A stretch of DNA of 64,000 nucleotides from Mycolicibacterium brisbanense (GCF_001570425.1 NZ_BCSX01000024.1:310001-374000); one strand, 5' to 3'. Positions 24,035-41,112 are shown, counted from the stretch's first letter. The notes: generated from the letters alone by a model not told the origin. Made by a program: numbers and translations.

Positions 24035-25114
24035 ATGGGCGTCCAAATCGACGTAACCGGGCTCAGCAAGTCATTTGGATCGTCGAAGATCTGGGAAGAC
24101 GTGACGATGAGCATCCCGGCCGGCGAGGTCAGCGTGCTGCTGGGCCCGTCGGGTACCGGTAAGTCTGTCTTCCTGAAGTCTCTGATCGGGCTGTTGCGCC
24201 CTGAGCGTGGCTCGATCGTCATCGACGGCACCGACATCATCCAGTGCTCGGCCAAGGAGCTCTACGAGATCCGCACGCTGTTCGGCGTGCTGTTCCAGGA
24301 TGGCGCGCTGTTCGGCTCGATGAACATCTACGACAACACGGCCTTCCCGCTGCGCGAGCACACCAAGAAGTCCGAGAGCGAAATCCGCAACATCGTGATG
24401 GAGAAGCTCGAACTGGTGGGTATGCCCAACGACGGGCACAAGTTCCCCGGTGAGATCTCCGGCGGTATGCGCAAGCGTGCCGGCCTGGCCCGCGCGCTGG
24501 TGCTCGACCCCAAGATCATCCTGTGTGACGAGCCGGACTCGGGTCTGGACCCGGTCCGTACCGCCTACCTGTCGCAGCTGCTGATCGACATCAACGCCCA
24601 GATCGACGCCACGATCCTGATCGTGACGCACAACATCAACATCGCCCGTACCGTGCCCGACAACATGGGCATGTTGTTCCGCAAGCATCTGGTCATGTTC
24701 GGCCCGCGTGAGGTGCTGCTGACCAGCGAGGAGCCGGTGGTCAAGCAGTTCCTCAACGGCCGCCGGATCGGGCCGATCGGTATGTCCGAGGAGAAGGACG
24801 AGGCGACCGCGGCTGCCGAGCAGGCCATGTTGGACCTGGGTCAGCACGACGGTGGCGTCGAAGAGATCGAGGGCGTGCCGCCGCAGCTCATGGCGACCCC
24901 GGGCATGCCCGAGCGCAAGGCCGTGGCGCGTCGCCAGGCCCGCGTGCGCGAGATCCTGCACACCCTGCCGCCTGCCGCCCAGGCCGCGATCCTCGACGAC
25001 CTGGAAGGCACCCACAAGTTCCCCGTCCACGAGTACGACGAGCCGACAGCGCGTCATCAGCGTTCGGGCGAAGACGACCCGACCGGCGTCATCGAGGTGC
25101 CCAGCCAGCACTGA
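24035..25114 (+). CDS. mceG: Mce-transporter ATPase MceG (Mkl)
   Basis: MceG is the shared ATPase that energises the Mce lipid importers (for example cholesterol import by Mce4) with the YrbE permeases. The 359-residue protein has Walker A GPSGTGKS (about 40-47), the Q-loop FGVLFQDG, the signature SGGMRKRAGLARAL, Walker B IILCDEPDSGLDP and the H-loop IVTHN. A long C-terminal extension after about residue 245, rich in Glu and Ala, is a MceG trait. The start is ATG 24035 rather than the TTG one codon earlier. It stands between rplL and rpoB without mce genes, as Rv0655 does. Confidence 0.95.
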   Translation: MGVQIDVTGLSKSFGSSKIWEDVTMSIPAGEVSVLLGPSGTGKSVFLKSLIGLLRPERGSIVIDGTDIIQCSAKELYEIRTLFGVLFQDGALFGSMNIYDNTAFPLREHTKKSESEIRNIVMEKLELVGMPNDGHKFPGEISGGMRKRAGLARALVLDPKIILCDEPDSGLDPVRTAYLSQLLIDINAQIDATILIVTHNINIARTVPDNMGMLFRKHLVMFGPREVLLTSEEPVVKQFLNGRRIGPIGMSEEKDEATAAAEQAMLDLGQHDGGVEEIEGVPPQLMATPGMPERKAVARRQARVREILHTLPPAAQAAILDDLEGTHKFPVHEYDEPTARHQRSGEDDPTGVIEVPSQH

Positions 25115-25128
25115 GTCGCTGCACCATC

Positions 25129-25162
25129 AAATCCGGCGGGCCCGCGCAGGCACGCCGGATTT
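25129..25162. terminator. Hairpin terminator after mceG
   Basis: AAATCCGGCG at 25129-25138 pairs with CGCCGGATTT at 25153-25162 over a 14-base loop, 14 bases after the mceG stop. The stem is AT-capped, which suits either direction. Confidence 0.7.
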
Positions 25163-29100
<3,938 letters not shown>

Positions 29101-29112
29101 GTTGTTTTCTAG

Positions 29113-33090
<3,978 letters not shown>

Positions 33091-33110
33091 CACCTAACTG
33101 CGCGAGCAGT

Positions 33111-33152
33111 CGCGAAAACCCCCAAAACCTCCGGGTTTTGGGGGTTTTCGCG
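33111..33152. terminator. Strong terminator after rpoC
   Basis: A perfect 19-bp stem (33111-33129 with 33134-33152) with a TCCG loop contains runs of A/C and T/G. CTGCGCGAGCAG lies directly before it at 33098-33109, eight bases after the rpoC stop. Confidence 0.9.
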
Positions 33153-33227
33153 TCTTGTCGGCAGAGTTGTCCACAGCTTCTGAATGTGGGGTTCCTTCCG
33201 GCACGCCGAGGCACGAGCATTCAGGGC

Positions 33228-34121
33228 ATGCCGTCTGACGCAGTACGGGAGATGTTCACCGCGAATGGCGGTGTCGCTACTACGCGGCAATTACTCGCCG
33301 TTCTATCTCCCAAGGGACTGGAGGTCGCCGTACGTGCGGGTCGACTCATCCGGGTTCGCCGAGGTGTTTATGCGCTGACGCCGCCTGACGTGTCCGCGCG
33401 GTTGGCCGCTCTGGATCTGGTGTCGGGCCGGCGGATCGTGGCGTGCATGCATACTGCGGCGCGACTGTACGGCTTCGCCACGGAGGCCGATGACCGGCTG
33501 CACATCCTCGACCCCGGCATCCGCATGCGACCGGCGCCGGATCTGATGGTGCATCAGCGAATTGGCGCACCGCTGAAGAAGATTGACGGTCGCTTGGTGA
33601 CGGCGCCGGCCTGGACCGCAGTCGGGATCGCGCGCACGCTGCGACGGCCGCGCGCGCTGGCGGTGCTCGACGCTGCGCTGTTCACGCGATCGGTCACGGC
33701 AGCGGAGCTGAGGGTGGCGATCGATGAGCAGAAAGGCCGTCGCGGCATCGTGAAGGTCCGTGAGCTCATCGAGTATGCCGATGGCCGTGCCGAGTCGCCG
33801 ATGGAGAGCGAAGCGAGGTTGGTGTTCATCGACGGCGGGTTGCCCTTGCCGGAACTGCAGTACGAGATCATCGATCGGCACGGGAAACGGTGGCGCGTCG
33901 ATTTCGCTTGGCCCGAGGCCGGTTTGGTGGCCGAGTACGACAGCATGGAATGGCATGCCAGCACAGAGGCCCTCAAGCATGATCGCATCAAGACCGCCCG
34001 GTTGCAGGAGTGCGGATGGACGACGGTGCCGCTGGTGGTCGATGACGTACGCCGTCATCCTGACGAGTTGACCGCGAGGATCTACCGGCACCTCGAACGT
34101 GCCTCCGCACTGGCCGGCTGA
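33228..34121 (+). CDS. AbiEi-like / DUF559 protein
   Basis: The 297-residue protein combines an N-terminal AbiEi-antitoxin-like winged helix (FTANGGVATTRQLLAVL, then RAGRLIRVRRGVYALTPPD, about 10-50) with a C-terminal DUF559/Vsr-like region (ESEARLVFIDGG, VDFAWPEAGLVAEYDSMEWH, about 195-245). The acidic residues and E-Y-D pattern resemble a degenerate PD-(D/E)xK nuclease. Proteins of this layout are common and multi-copy in mycobacteria. No AbiEii-type nucleotidyltransferase toxin lies next to it, so it is not a canonical type IV system. The ATG gives the full AbiEi domain. It has its own unit between two strong terminators. Function is unknown. Confidence 0.75.
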   Translation: MPSDAVREMFTANGGVATTRQLLAVLSPKGLEVAVRAGRLIRVRRGVYALTPPDVSARLAALDLVSGRRIVACMHTAARLYGFATEADDRLHILDPGIRMRPAPDLMVHQRIGAPLKKIDGRLVTAPAWTAVGIARTLRRPRALAVLDAALFTRSVTAAELRVAIDEQKGRRGIVKVRELIEYADGRAESPMESEARLVFIDGGLPLPELQYEIIDRHGKRWRVDFAWPEAGLVAEYDSMEWHASTEALKHDRIKTARLQECGWTTVPLVVDDVRRHPDELTARIYRHLERASALAG

Positions 34122-34175
34122 GCAGACGTGTACACCCCCAAAAGGCTTGCAAATTGGGGGTGTACACGTCTGCTC
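34120..34175. terminator. Bidirectional terminator between AbiEi-like and CHAP genes
   Basis: A perfect 22-bp inverted repeat (34120-34141 with 34154-34175) starts within the stop codon of the plus-strand gene and ends 10 bases from the stop of the minus-strand gene. Read on the minus strand, the stem begins with GCGAGCAGAC, the motif found before the rplA terminator. Confidence 0.9.
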
Positions 34176-34185
34176 GCGGGGAGAG

Positions 34186-34749
34186 TTATTCGTAGCGGCC
34201 GAAGCCACGAATGCCCGGATCGTCGGAGATCTTGTAGGTCGACAGGGCGATGTTGCGGCCTTCGTTGCCGCCGACTGTGGTGAGCGTGCCGTTGTCGTTG
34301 ATCAACACGATGTTGACGTGCTGGCCTTTCGGGCTCGGGCTGTCGTAGAGCACCATGTCGCCGGGCTGCGGTGAGTAATCCGGCGGTTCCCACCGTCCCT
34401 GGGCCTGCAGGTAGTCGGTGAGCGTTAAGACGCCGGGGATGCGCCAGTGCCCGGAGTTGGGGTTGGAGAAGGGCTTGCCGGATTCGCGCATCACCCAGCT
34501 GGTGAAATCCGCACACCATGGCTCGTCGTTGCCCTCGGAGTACTTGGACATGCCTGCTTGCGCCGCGTACTCCTGGGCCAAGACGTGCACGACAGCGGCG
34601 CGGCCCGGGCTCAGCTGCGAGGTGTCGACGTCGGGAAAGTCGGGCCGGGCGATGTGCTCGCGATAGCCGCGGTACCCGGCCAATGCCGCGACGGCGACCA
34701 TCACCAGGGCAGCCGCCACCAACAGGATGCGCCATGCGCGTCTGTGCAT
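34186..34749 (-). CDS. Membrane-anchored CHAP-domain protein
   Basis: The 187-residue protein has an N-terminal anchor or signal helix (ILLVAAALVMVAVAALAGY, about 8-26) followed outside by a CHAP-like cysteine-peptidase/amidase domain. The likely nucleophile Cys lies in DEPWCADFTSWVMRESG (about 75-91). The His lies in KGQHVNIVLINDNG (about 141-154), after the PGDMVLYD motif. Such enzymes cut peptidoglycan peptides or amide bonds. I prefer the ATG at 34747-34749, which places the basic residues right before the helix; a GTG at 34782 would add 11 residues. It is divergent from the endonuclease IV gene. Confidence 0.75.
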   Translation of the reverse strand: MHRRAWRILLVAAALVMVAVAALAGYRGYREHIARPDFPDVDTSQLSPGRAAVVHVLAQEYAAQAGMSKYSEGNDEPWCADFTSWVMRESGKPFSNPNSGHWRIPGVLTLTDYLQAQGRWEPPDYSPQPGDMVLYDSPSPKGQHVNIVLINDNGTLTTVGGNEGRNIALSTYKISDDPGIRGFGRYE

Positions 34750-34814
34750 GTTTGCCAGATTAAGTGACCTCTGCCGGGTCACGGCGCGGCAATTTCGGTG
34801 TCAGAGCCGCGGCC

Positions 34815-34820
34815 TAAACT
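34815..34820 (+). promoter_or_regulatory. -10 element for a leaderless endonuclease IV mRNA
   Basis: TAAACT ends seven bases before the GTG at 34828. This puts the transcription start on or next to the start codon. No Shine-Dalgarno sequence is present, as expected for a leaderless gene. Confidence 0.6.
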
Positions 34821-34827
34821 TGGGCAC

Positions 34828-35583
34828 GTGCTCATCGGTTCGCATGTAGACAACACCGACCCGCTGGCCGCGGCGGAAGCCGACGGCGCCGACGTGGTGC
34901 AGTTCTTCCTCGGCAACCCGCAGAGCTGGAAGAAACCCAAGCCGCGCGAAGATGCCGACGTACTCAAGGCGTCGAGCGTGCCCCTGTATGTGCACGCGCC
35001 GTACCTGATCAACGTCGCTTCCGCGAACAACCGGGTGCGCATCCCGTCCCGCAAGATCCTGCAGGACACGTGCGACGCAGCCGCCGAGATCGGTGCCACC
35101 GCGGTGATCGTGCACGGCGGTCACGCCGACGACAACGACATGGAGGCCGGCTTCGAGCGGTGGGTCAAGGCGCTCGACAGCCTCAAGACCGACGTCCCGG
35201 TCTACCTGGAGAACACCGCGGGCGGCGATCACGCCATGGCGCGACACTTCGACACCATCGCCCGGTTGTGGGATCACATCGGCGACAAGGGGATCGGCTT
35301 CTGCCTGGACACCTGCCACGCGTGGGCCGCGGGTGAGGCGCTGATCGACGCGGTGGACCGCATCAAGTCCATCACCGGACGCATCGACCTGGTGCACTGC
35401 AACGATTCCCGCGACGCGGCCGGCTCCGGTGCCGACCGGCACGCCAATTTCGGTCTGGGACAGATCGATCCGCAACTGCTGGCCGCGGTGGTCAAGGCCG
35501 CCGACGCACCGGTGATCTGCGAGACGTCCGATGAAGGCCGCAAGGACGACATCGCGTTCTTGCGTGAGCACGCCGCGAACTGA
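34828..35583 (+). CDS. end: Endonuclease IV (apurinic/apyrimidinic endonuclease)
   Basis: This 251-residue TIM-barrel enzyme (Nfo family) cuts abasic sites in base-excision repair. The zinc ligands can be read in order: [40 protein letters not shown] and ICETSDEG. The M. tuberculosis protein, as remembered, begins with the same VLIGSH stretch, so I use the GTG at 34828 rather than the one at 34798. The first would be leaderless; the second would add ten unconserved residues. It ends directly at the stop of the convergent amidohydrolase gene. Confidence 0.94.
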   Translation: MLIGSHVDNTDPLAAAEADGADVVQFFLGNPQSWKKPKPREDADVLKASSVPLYVHAPYLINVASANNRVRIPSRKILQDTCDAAAEIGATAVIVHGGHADDNDMEAGFERWVKALDSLKTDVPVYLENTAGGDHAMARHFDTIARLWDHIGDKGIGFCLDTCHAWAAGEALIDAVDRIKSITGRIDLVHCNDSRDAAGSGADRHANFGLGQIDPQLLAAVVKAADAPVICETSDEGRKDDIAFLREHAAN

Positions 35584-36873
35584 CTAGTCTGCCGGTCGCC
35601 AGGTGCCGTCGATAGGTACACCCGCGGCTGCGGCGATCCGGTCGCGTGACGCCGTCAATCGGGCCCGCAGCGTGGCGAGATCGACATCGACTAGTGCGCC
35701 GTCGCGTTTGACCACTCGGCCGGCGACCAGAACGGTGTCGACCAAACCGGGGTGACCGGCCGTGACGATCGTGGCGGCGGGATCGGAGACGGGGAACACC
35801 GTCACGTCGTCGGCACGCAGCAGGACCACGTCGGCGTCCTTGCCAGGAGTGAGGCTGCCGGTGCGCTCTGCCAGCCCGCACGATCGGGCGGCGTCGATGG
35901 TGACGAACTCCAGCAGATCTTTCGCCCGCAGGGTGCCGTCGAGGCCGCGTTGCACCGCGAAGGCGGTGCGCAGGGTGGAGAACATGTCACCGCCGGCTGC
36001 CGGGGTGTCATCGACCGACAGCGTCGGGCGCAGGCCCGCAGCCAGCGCCCGGCCCGTCATCGGCCAGCCGAACCCCATCTTCAGTTCGACGTCGGGGCTG
36101 ACGGACAGTGAGCTGCCTGCGTCGGCGAGCATCCGGAGCTCGTCGTCGCTGATGCCGTTGGCGTGGACGAAAGTTGTTGTGTCGCGCAGCAGTCCGTGGT
36201 CGCGGAGGTCGGCGACGGGACGCGTGGTTCCGTCGGAGGCGACGTGCACGCTGGTACGCAGGCCGAGTTCCTCGGCCAACGCGAGCTCGTCGGCGACGGT
36301 GGCAATGCTGGTGTCCTCGGCGCCTCTCAGTCCCAGCGCCATGGTGACCAAGCCGCCCCCGGGAAGGCCGTTGCGGACGCGCCGGATCTCGACGCCGATC
36401 GGGGCGGTGGTGCCGTAGGCGGCGCCGTAGCAGAAGATCGAGCGGCCTGGTGCCTCGCGCAGCCCGGCGACGGCGGCGTCGGCGTGCTCGGGGCCCTGCG
36501 CGCAGTGGAACCAATCCAGCATTGTGGTCACTCCGCAGTGCAGTGCCTCCAGCCGGCCGACCAGGTTGCCCAGGTAGACGTCCTCCGGCAGGTACTGCGG
36601 ACGGAGCGTGCCGTGGATCGCCGCCAGATAGTCGGCGAAGGTCCAGTCGGCGCCGACGCCCCGGAGCGCCGTCTGCCACGTGTGCCGGTGGTTGTCGACG
36701 AGACCTGGCATGACGATGCGGTCGGTCGCGTCGATCACCTCGGCGTCCGGAGCATCGATCCGCGCCGCCACGTCGACGATCACACCGTCGTCGATGAGCA
36801 CGTCGCCGCGGCCGAAATCCCCGACGGCCGGATCCATGCTGATGACCGTGCCTCCGGTGAGGAGGGTTTTCAT
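35584..36873 (-). CDS. Amidohydrolase (TRZ/ATZ chlorohydrolase-deaminase group)
   Basis: The 429-residue protein is a metal-dependent amidohydrolase. It shows the metal HxH motif in DNHRHTW (about 60-66), a third His in SVHVAS, a fourth in FVHANGIS and the Asp in LSVDDTP, in the right order for the barrel. The C-terminal beta-sandwich has GSLTPGKDADVVLL. Its nearest group deaminates or dechlorinates purine, pyrimidine or triazine-like compounds; the precise substrate is unknown. The ATG lies 18 bases after the PLP-lyase stop, so the two could be one unit with the lyase first. Confidence 0.85.
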   Translation of the reverse strand: MKTLLTGGTVISMDPAVGDFGRGDVLIDDGVIVDVAARIDAPDAEVIDATDRIVMPGLVDNHRHTWQTALRGVGADWTFADYLAAIHGTLRPQYLPEDVYLGNLVGRLEALHCGVTTMLDWFHCAQGPEHADAAVAGLREAPGRSIFCYGAAYGTTAPIGVEIRRVRNGLPGGGLVTMALGLRGAEDTSIATVADELALAEELGLRTSVHVASDGTTRPVADLRDHGLLRDTTTFVHANGISDDELRMLADAGSSLSVSPDVELKMGFGWPMTGRALAAGLRPTLSVDDTPAAGGDMFSTLRTAFAVQRGLDGTLRAKDLLEFVTIDAARSCGLAERTGSLTPGKDADVVLLRADDVTVFPVSDPAATIVTAGHPGLVDTVLVAGRVVKRDGALVDVDLATLRARLTASRDRIAAAAGVPIDGTWRPAD

Positions 36874-36891
36874 CGTGCTCTCCTTCGTTTC

Positions 36892-38076
36892 TCAGAGCTG
36901 GGTGGCGGCCTTCACGGCGTCGGCGGCGGCGAGCACGTCGGCAACCAGATCGGCCGTGTCCTCGGTGCCCGCTGCCACGCGCACGAGGCCGAACGGTACT
37001 CCCGACTGGGTGATCTGCTCATCGCTCAGCATTCCGCGCCACATCGAAACCGGGTGGACGGCAAGCGTTTCCGTCCCGCCGAGGCTGGCTGATCGGCGGG
37101 CATAGCGGAGCCGGCCGAGGAACTCGTCGGCCGCCTCGTATCCGCCGGCGAGTTCGATCCCGAGCACGCCGCCGAAGCCGTGCATCTGGTCGGTGGCCAG
37201 GGCATGCTGCGGATGGTCCGGTAGGCCGGGATAGTGCACGCGGCGAACGGCTGGATGGTCCTTCAGGGCCTCCGCGAGCGCCTGCCCGTTGGCGTTGTGC
37301 CGCGGCATCCGCAACGGCAGGGTACGCAGCCCGCGTAGCAGCAGCCACGCGTCGAACGGACCCAACACGGCTCCGGTGAGCGTGGAGACCTCCCAGATCT
37401 TGTCGAGCAATTCTGCCGACCCGGCGATCACCCCGGCCGACACATCGGAATGCCCGTTGAGGTATTTGGTGGCGCTGTGCCACACCAGATCGATGCCGAA
37501 GTCTGTCGGGCGCTGGTTCACAGGAGTGGCGAATGTGTTGTCCGCCAAAGTAAGTACGTCGTGCGCACGGGCCAGCTCGGCGACGGCGCGCAGATCGGTG
37601 ATCTGTAGCAGCGGATTGCTCGGCGATTCCACCAGGATCAGCCGGGTCTGCGGGGTGAGCGCCCGCGCGAAAGCATCGCGGTCCGTCTGATCCACCTGGG
37701 TGGTCGACACGCCGAACCGAGGCAGCAGGTTCAACAGCACCGACCCGGTGCCACCGTAGGTGGAGGTCTGTCCGATGACGTGATCGCCCGCGGACACCAG
37801 GGCCAGCACGGCCGTGGTGAGGGCGGCCATTCCGGATGCCGTGACCATGGCGGCTTCGGTGTGTTCGAGTTCGGCCACCACAGCCGCCACCTGTGCGTGA
37901 TTCGGATTCCCGAAGCGGGTGTAGAAGTCCTGTCCGCGTGGCTCGACGGCCGCTGTGGCGAACTGGTCCGCGTCGTCGGCGCTGAACGTCGCGGTCTGAT
38001 AGATCGGCGGGGCCACGGCGCGGCACGGACGGACTTCGTCGTCGCTGTGAACGGCGATCGTGCTGTCACCCGGCAT
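36892..38076 (-). CDS. PLP-dependent trans-sulfuration enzyme (Cys/Met metabolism family)
   Basis: The 394-residue protein belongs to the cystathionine gamma-synthase/gamma-lyase and methionine gamma-lyase family. The PLP-binding features are SGMAALTTAVLALV, the Tyr in QTSTYGGT, DNTFATPVNQRP and the lysine in HSATKYLNGHSDVSAG (about residue 205). The specific reaction is unclear; a gamma-lyase is plausible because an Lrp-type regulator is divergent to it and controls degradation in similar loci. The ATG at 38074-38076 has GAGGAGGAGAA upstream. An in-frame ATG at 38106 would add ten residues. Confidence 0.85.
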   Translation of the reverse strand: MPGDSTIAVHSDDEVRPCRAVAPPIYQTATFSADDADQFATAAVEPRGQDFYTRFGNPNHAQVAAVVAELEHTEAAMVTASGMAALTTAVLALVSAGDHVIGQTSTYGGTGSVLLNLLPRFGVSTTQVDQTDRDAFARALTPQTRLILVESPSNPLLQITDLRAVAELARAHDVLTLADNTFATPVNQRPTDFGIDLVWHSATKYLNGHSDVSAGVIAGSAELLDKIWEVSTLTGAVLGPFDAWLLLRGLRTLPLRMPRHNANGQALAEALKDHPAVRRVHYPGLPDHPQHALATDQMHGFGGVLGIELAGGYEAADEFLGRLRYARRSASLGGTETLAVHPVSMWRGMLSDEQITQSGVPFGLVRVAAGTEDTADLVADVLAAADAVKAATQL

Positions 38077-38233
38077 CGGTTCTCCTCCTCGCGGACCGTC
38101 AGACATGTCCCCATGAGCGTGCCGGAACGATCGATGGCGAGGTGTCATCGCTCGGCAACTTTGGCAGCAACTAGCGCGGTCGAGTGGCGTAGATGACCTG
38201 ACAAGGGCGTCAGTAGAGCAATAATCTGCCAAT

Positions 38234-38683
38234 GTGGACGATGTGGATCGGTCGATATTGGCTGTGCTCGACAAGGATGGCCGGATCAGCAACGCCGAAC
38301 TCGCCGACCGGGTCGGTCTGTCGCCGTCACCCTGTCTGCGGCGCGTACGCCGACTCGAGGAAGCGGGTGTGATACGCGGCTACCGCGCCACGATCGACCC
38401 CGCTGCGCTCGGCCGCAGCCTGCGGGTGTTCGCCGGGGTACGGCTCATCCGGCACGCCCGCGCGGATGTGGTGGCGTTCGAACGGGCGGTCGTACAACTG
38501 CCCGAGGTTGCGCAGAGTCACCACGTCACCGGCAATTACGACTACCTGCTGCAGGTGGAGGTCGCCGACCTGCCCGCCTATGAGGACTTCCACGCCAACC
38601 GATTGGCGAGTCTGCCGGGCGTAGCGGCCGTCACCAGTTACGTCACCATGAAGACACTCATGGCCGAGCGTCCGAACGGATGA
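38234..38683 (+). CDS. Lrp/AsnC-family regulator
   Basis: The 149-residue protein has the Lrp/AsnC helix-turn-helix (DVDRSILAVLDKDGRISNAELADRVGLSPSPCLRRVRRLEEAGVI) and a C-terminal RAM ligand domain with VTGNYDYLLQVEV. The usual target is the divergent lyase gene and the inducer an amino acid. TAATCT at 38222-38227 lies six bases before the GTG, so the mRNA is probably leaderless. Its end overlaps the next convergent gene by 26 bases. Confidence 0.88.
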   Translation: MDDVDRSILAVLDKDGRISNAELADRVGLSPSPCLRRVRRLEEAGVIRGYRATIDPAALGRSLRVFAGVRLIRHARADVVAFERAVVQLPEVAQSHHVTGNYDYLLQVEVADLPAYEDFHANRLASLPGVAAVTSYVTMKTLMAERPNG

Positions 38684-39641
38684 GGCCGGTGCGTTTGACG
38701 CTGGACAGGATCGGGGTGATGTCGATGGCCGAGACCCTGTCGACGGCACCGATCGTGGAGTTGAGGAAGTCGTAGAGCCCGGTGAGGTCGGCCGCCGCGA
38801 CGGCAATCAGAAGATTCGACGGACCGGTGGTGGCGGCAGCGAACCGGACCTGCGCGTGGCGGCTGAGGCGCTCGCCGGTCTCTTCGAGAGCTCCGGGGGA
38901 GACATTGATCCATAGCAGTGCCTCGGTGTGGATTCCGAGCTGCGCGAGATCGAGTTCGGTTGCCAGCCTGAGGAATTGACCGGCGAGCAACCGTTCGACA
39001 CGCCGCCGAACGGTCGCCACGCTCATGCCGGTGCGGTCCGCGAGTTCGGTGTAGGAGGCGCGTCCGCCGTCGATCAACGCGACAATCAGTGGGTCGTCGA
39101 CAGGAAACGTGGCGGGGCCTGCACCGGTTGCGGGCGTATCAGCCCGCAGCGCGGCCAATTCCGTTGCAGAGAGCAGGCCACCGCTCCAATCGAAGCCGGC
39201 GGCGAACACCTTCAACAGCATGTGCGACGTCCACGATTGGACGGCATTGGTAGCAGGCAAGTCGCGCAGCAGAAGTCTGTTGCGCGTGTCGGGTCCGTCG
39301 ATGTGCAGCACGGCACAGATCTCGTCCCCGCCGCCGAGTACGTCGACCCAGATGGTGTCGGGGCGACGGGCCAGCGTGGCGGCGATCGCCGAGATCCGCT
39401 TGGGCTCACACCGGATGCGGAGCGCCATCGGAACGAGGTCGGGGAACCGGGCGGGATTGCGGACCGCGGTGGATCGGAGCGTCCGCGTGCCGAAAAGTGG
39501 TGACGCGTGGCGCACCACTGTGCGTTCCGGAATCCCGAGGGCGTCGCTGATGGTGCGCCACGTCGCACGAGGTGAGGCCATCAGCGCGGCGGCTATCCGG
39601 CTGTCGGTCTCACCGAGCTTTTGGCGTACTTCCTTCATCAT
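38658..39641 (-). CDS. Lrp-like regulator with two HTH-RAM modules
   Basis: The 327-residue protein is about twice the normal Lrp length. The first half has an HTH (DSRIAAALMASPRATWRTISDALGIPERTVVRH) and an RAM-like domain. The second half repeats this (DPLIVALIDGGRASYTELADRTGMSVATVRRRVERL) with its own RAM-like end. This two-headed layout occurs in Actinobacteria. It is divergent from a carboxylesterase gene, its likely target, across 109 bases. Two adjacent ATG codons (39641 and 39638) are possible starts. Confidence 0.82.
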   Translation of the reverse strand: MMKEVRQKLGETDSRIAAALMASPRATWRTISDALGIPERTVVRHASPLFGTRTLRSTAVRNPARFPDLVPMALRIRCEPKRISAIAATLARRPDTIWVDVLGGGDEICAVLHIDGPDTRNRLLLRDLPATNAVQSWTSHMLLKVFAAGFDWSGGLLSATELAALRADTPATGAGPATFPVDDPLIVALIDGGRASYTELADRTGMSVATVRRRVERLLAGQFLRLATELDLAQLGIHTEALLWINVSPGALEETGERLSRHAQVRFAAATTGPSNLLIAVAAADLTGLYDFLNSTIGAVDRVSAIDITPILSSVKRTGLIRSDARP

Positions 39642-39750
39642 TCACATGGTATTGGCGTCTTCCCGTCATACAGGATGGTTGATTAGGCGTGATTGTGAGC
39701 TCTGAACTAGAACGGCTGTAAGCGGTTTCCGAGCGGGAAAGCCAGCAACC

Positions 39751-41112
39751 ATGCCAAACGTCCAAGGTCAGATCGTGGCCACTGCCACCGGCAGCATCAA
39801 GGGATCGATAGAAGGAGACGCGCTGTGCTTCCGGGGTGTTCCCTACGCGGCATCGCCGGTCGGTGCGCTGCGATTCGCGCCTCCTCGGAGGCACGCGGGG
39901 TGGGCCGGAGTGCGCGACGCCGCGCAGGCCGGTCCGTCGGTGCCCCAGGGGCCTTCCCGACTCGAGCGGGTGATGGGTCACCGGGCTGCGGATTGGAATG
40001 AAGACGGGTGCCTGACCCTGAATGTGTTCTGTCCGGTTGCGGCGACTTCTGAGCAGACGCCGCGGCCGGTTCTGGTGTGGTTCCACGGCGGCGGCTTCAC
40101 CAGCGGTTCCGGCGGGTGGGATTGGTACGACGGATCCCGGCTGGCCGTACTCGGCGACACGGTGGTGGTGACCGCCAACTATCGAGTAGGCCCGTTGGGC
40201 TACCTGTATCTGCCCGAGCTGGGGATCGACAACCTCGGCTGCCAGGATCAGCGGGCGGTGTTGGACTGGGTATCGGACAACATCGCCGCGTTCGGTGGCG
40301 ACGCGGGCAAGGTCACCGTCGGCGGACAGTCTGCGGGCGCGTACTCGGCCATGTCGCTGGCCGTCGACGAGCAGACGCGCCCGCGCGTCAGTCAACTGCT
40401 TCTCCAGAGCGGTCCCTGGGGTCTCGAGCCGCAGCCGCAGCAAGACGCGGTCGCAAGCACCGAGGCGTACCTGGGGCTGCTGGGTGCGCCGAACGGCCCG
40501 GATGCGGCAAAGATGCTGCGCGAGTTGCCCGTTGACCGATTGCTTGCGGCCTATCGCGATCTCGCGACGCAACGGGCCCGTCCGGGCAGTGTCGCGCCAC
40601 CGATGTATCCGGTGCTCGGGGGCGCCGGTGTCGGCCGGTCGTGGCGTCAAGCGCTCGATGACGACGCGCTGCTCGGCAAGGCCCTGCTGATAGGTACCAC
40701 ACGCGACGAAGCGACGGCTTTCTTCGACTACGACCGCATCAAGGACATCACGTCCCAGCAGGCATCACCGGCACACGTCTTCATCGAGGCACAGACCGAC
40801 CTGATATTTCGCGGTGGCGCACTCGAGATCGCCCGGCACCATGCGGTCGGCGGCAACCCGACCTACGTCTACCAGTTCGATCGTCGACCCCCGGATGACC
40901 CGTCCGGGTTGGGGGCCACTCACTGCTGCGAATTACCCTTTCTCTTCGGCACTTTCGACGCCTATCCCCAGAGCCCGATGCTGGGAGCCGTCGCCGACGC
41001 CGACCATACCCTGAGCCGCGAGTTCACCACGGCCATAGCCGAATTCGTCACGACGGCAGCCGTGGACAGCTGGCCGACCTACGTGACGGGTCACATTCGC
41101 CACTTTGGTTGA
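39751..41112 (+). CDS. Type-B carboxylesterase
   Basis: The 453-residue protein is a carboxylesterase/para-nitrobenzyl-esterase family hydrolase. It has the oxyanion motif VWFHGGGFTSGS (about 109-120), the nucleophile elbow GGQSAGAY with Ser near 194, an acid in TTRDEATAF and the His in GATHCCELPFLFG. It is a little shorter than most members (about 490-520), missing part of the C-terminal region. There is no signal peptide, so it is cytoplasmic. It hydrolyses small esters; the natural substrate is unknown. The divergent two-headed Lrp-like regulator is its likely control. Confidence 0.85.
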   Translation: MPNVQGQIVATATGSIKGSIEGDALCFRGVPYAASPVGALRFAPPRRHAGWAGVRDAAQAGPSVPQGPSRLERVMGHRAADWNEDGCLTLNVFCPVAATSEQTPRPVLVWFHGGGFTSGSGGWDWYDGSRLAVLGDTVVVTANYRVGPLGYLYLPELGIDNLGCQDQRAVLDWVSDNIAAFGGDAGKVTVGGQSAGAYSAMSLAVDEQTRPRVSQLLLQSGPWGLEPQPQQDAVASTEAYLGLLGAPNGPDAAKMLRELPVDRLLAAYRDLATQRARPGSVAPPMYPVLGGAGVGRSWRQALDDDALLGKALLIGTTRDEATAFFDYDRIKDITSQQASPAHVFIEAQTDLIFRGGALEIARHHAVGGNPTYVYQFDRRPPDDPSGLGATHCCELPFLFGTFDAYPQSPMLGAVADADHTLSREFTTAIAEFVTTAAVDSWPTYVTGHIRHFG

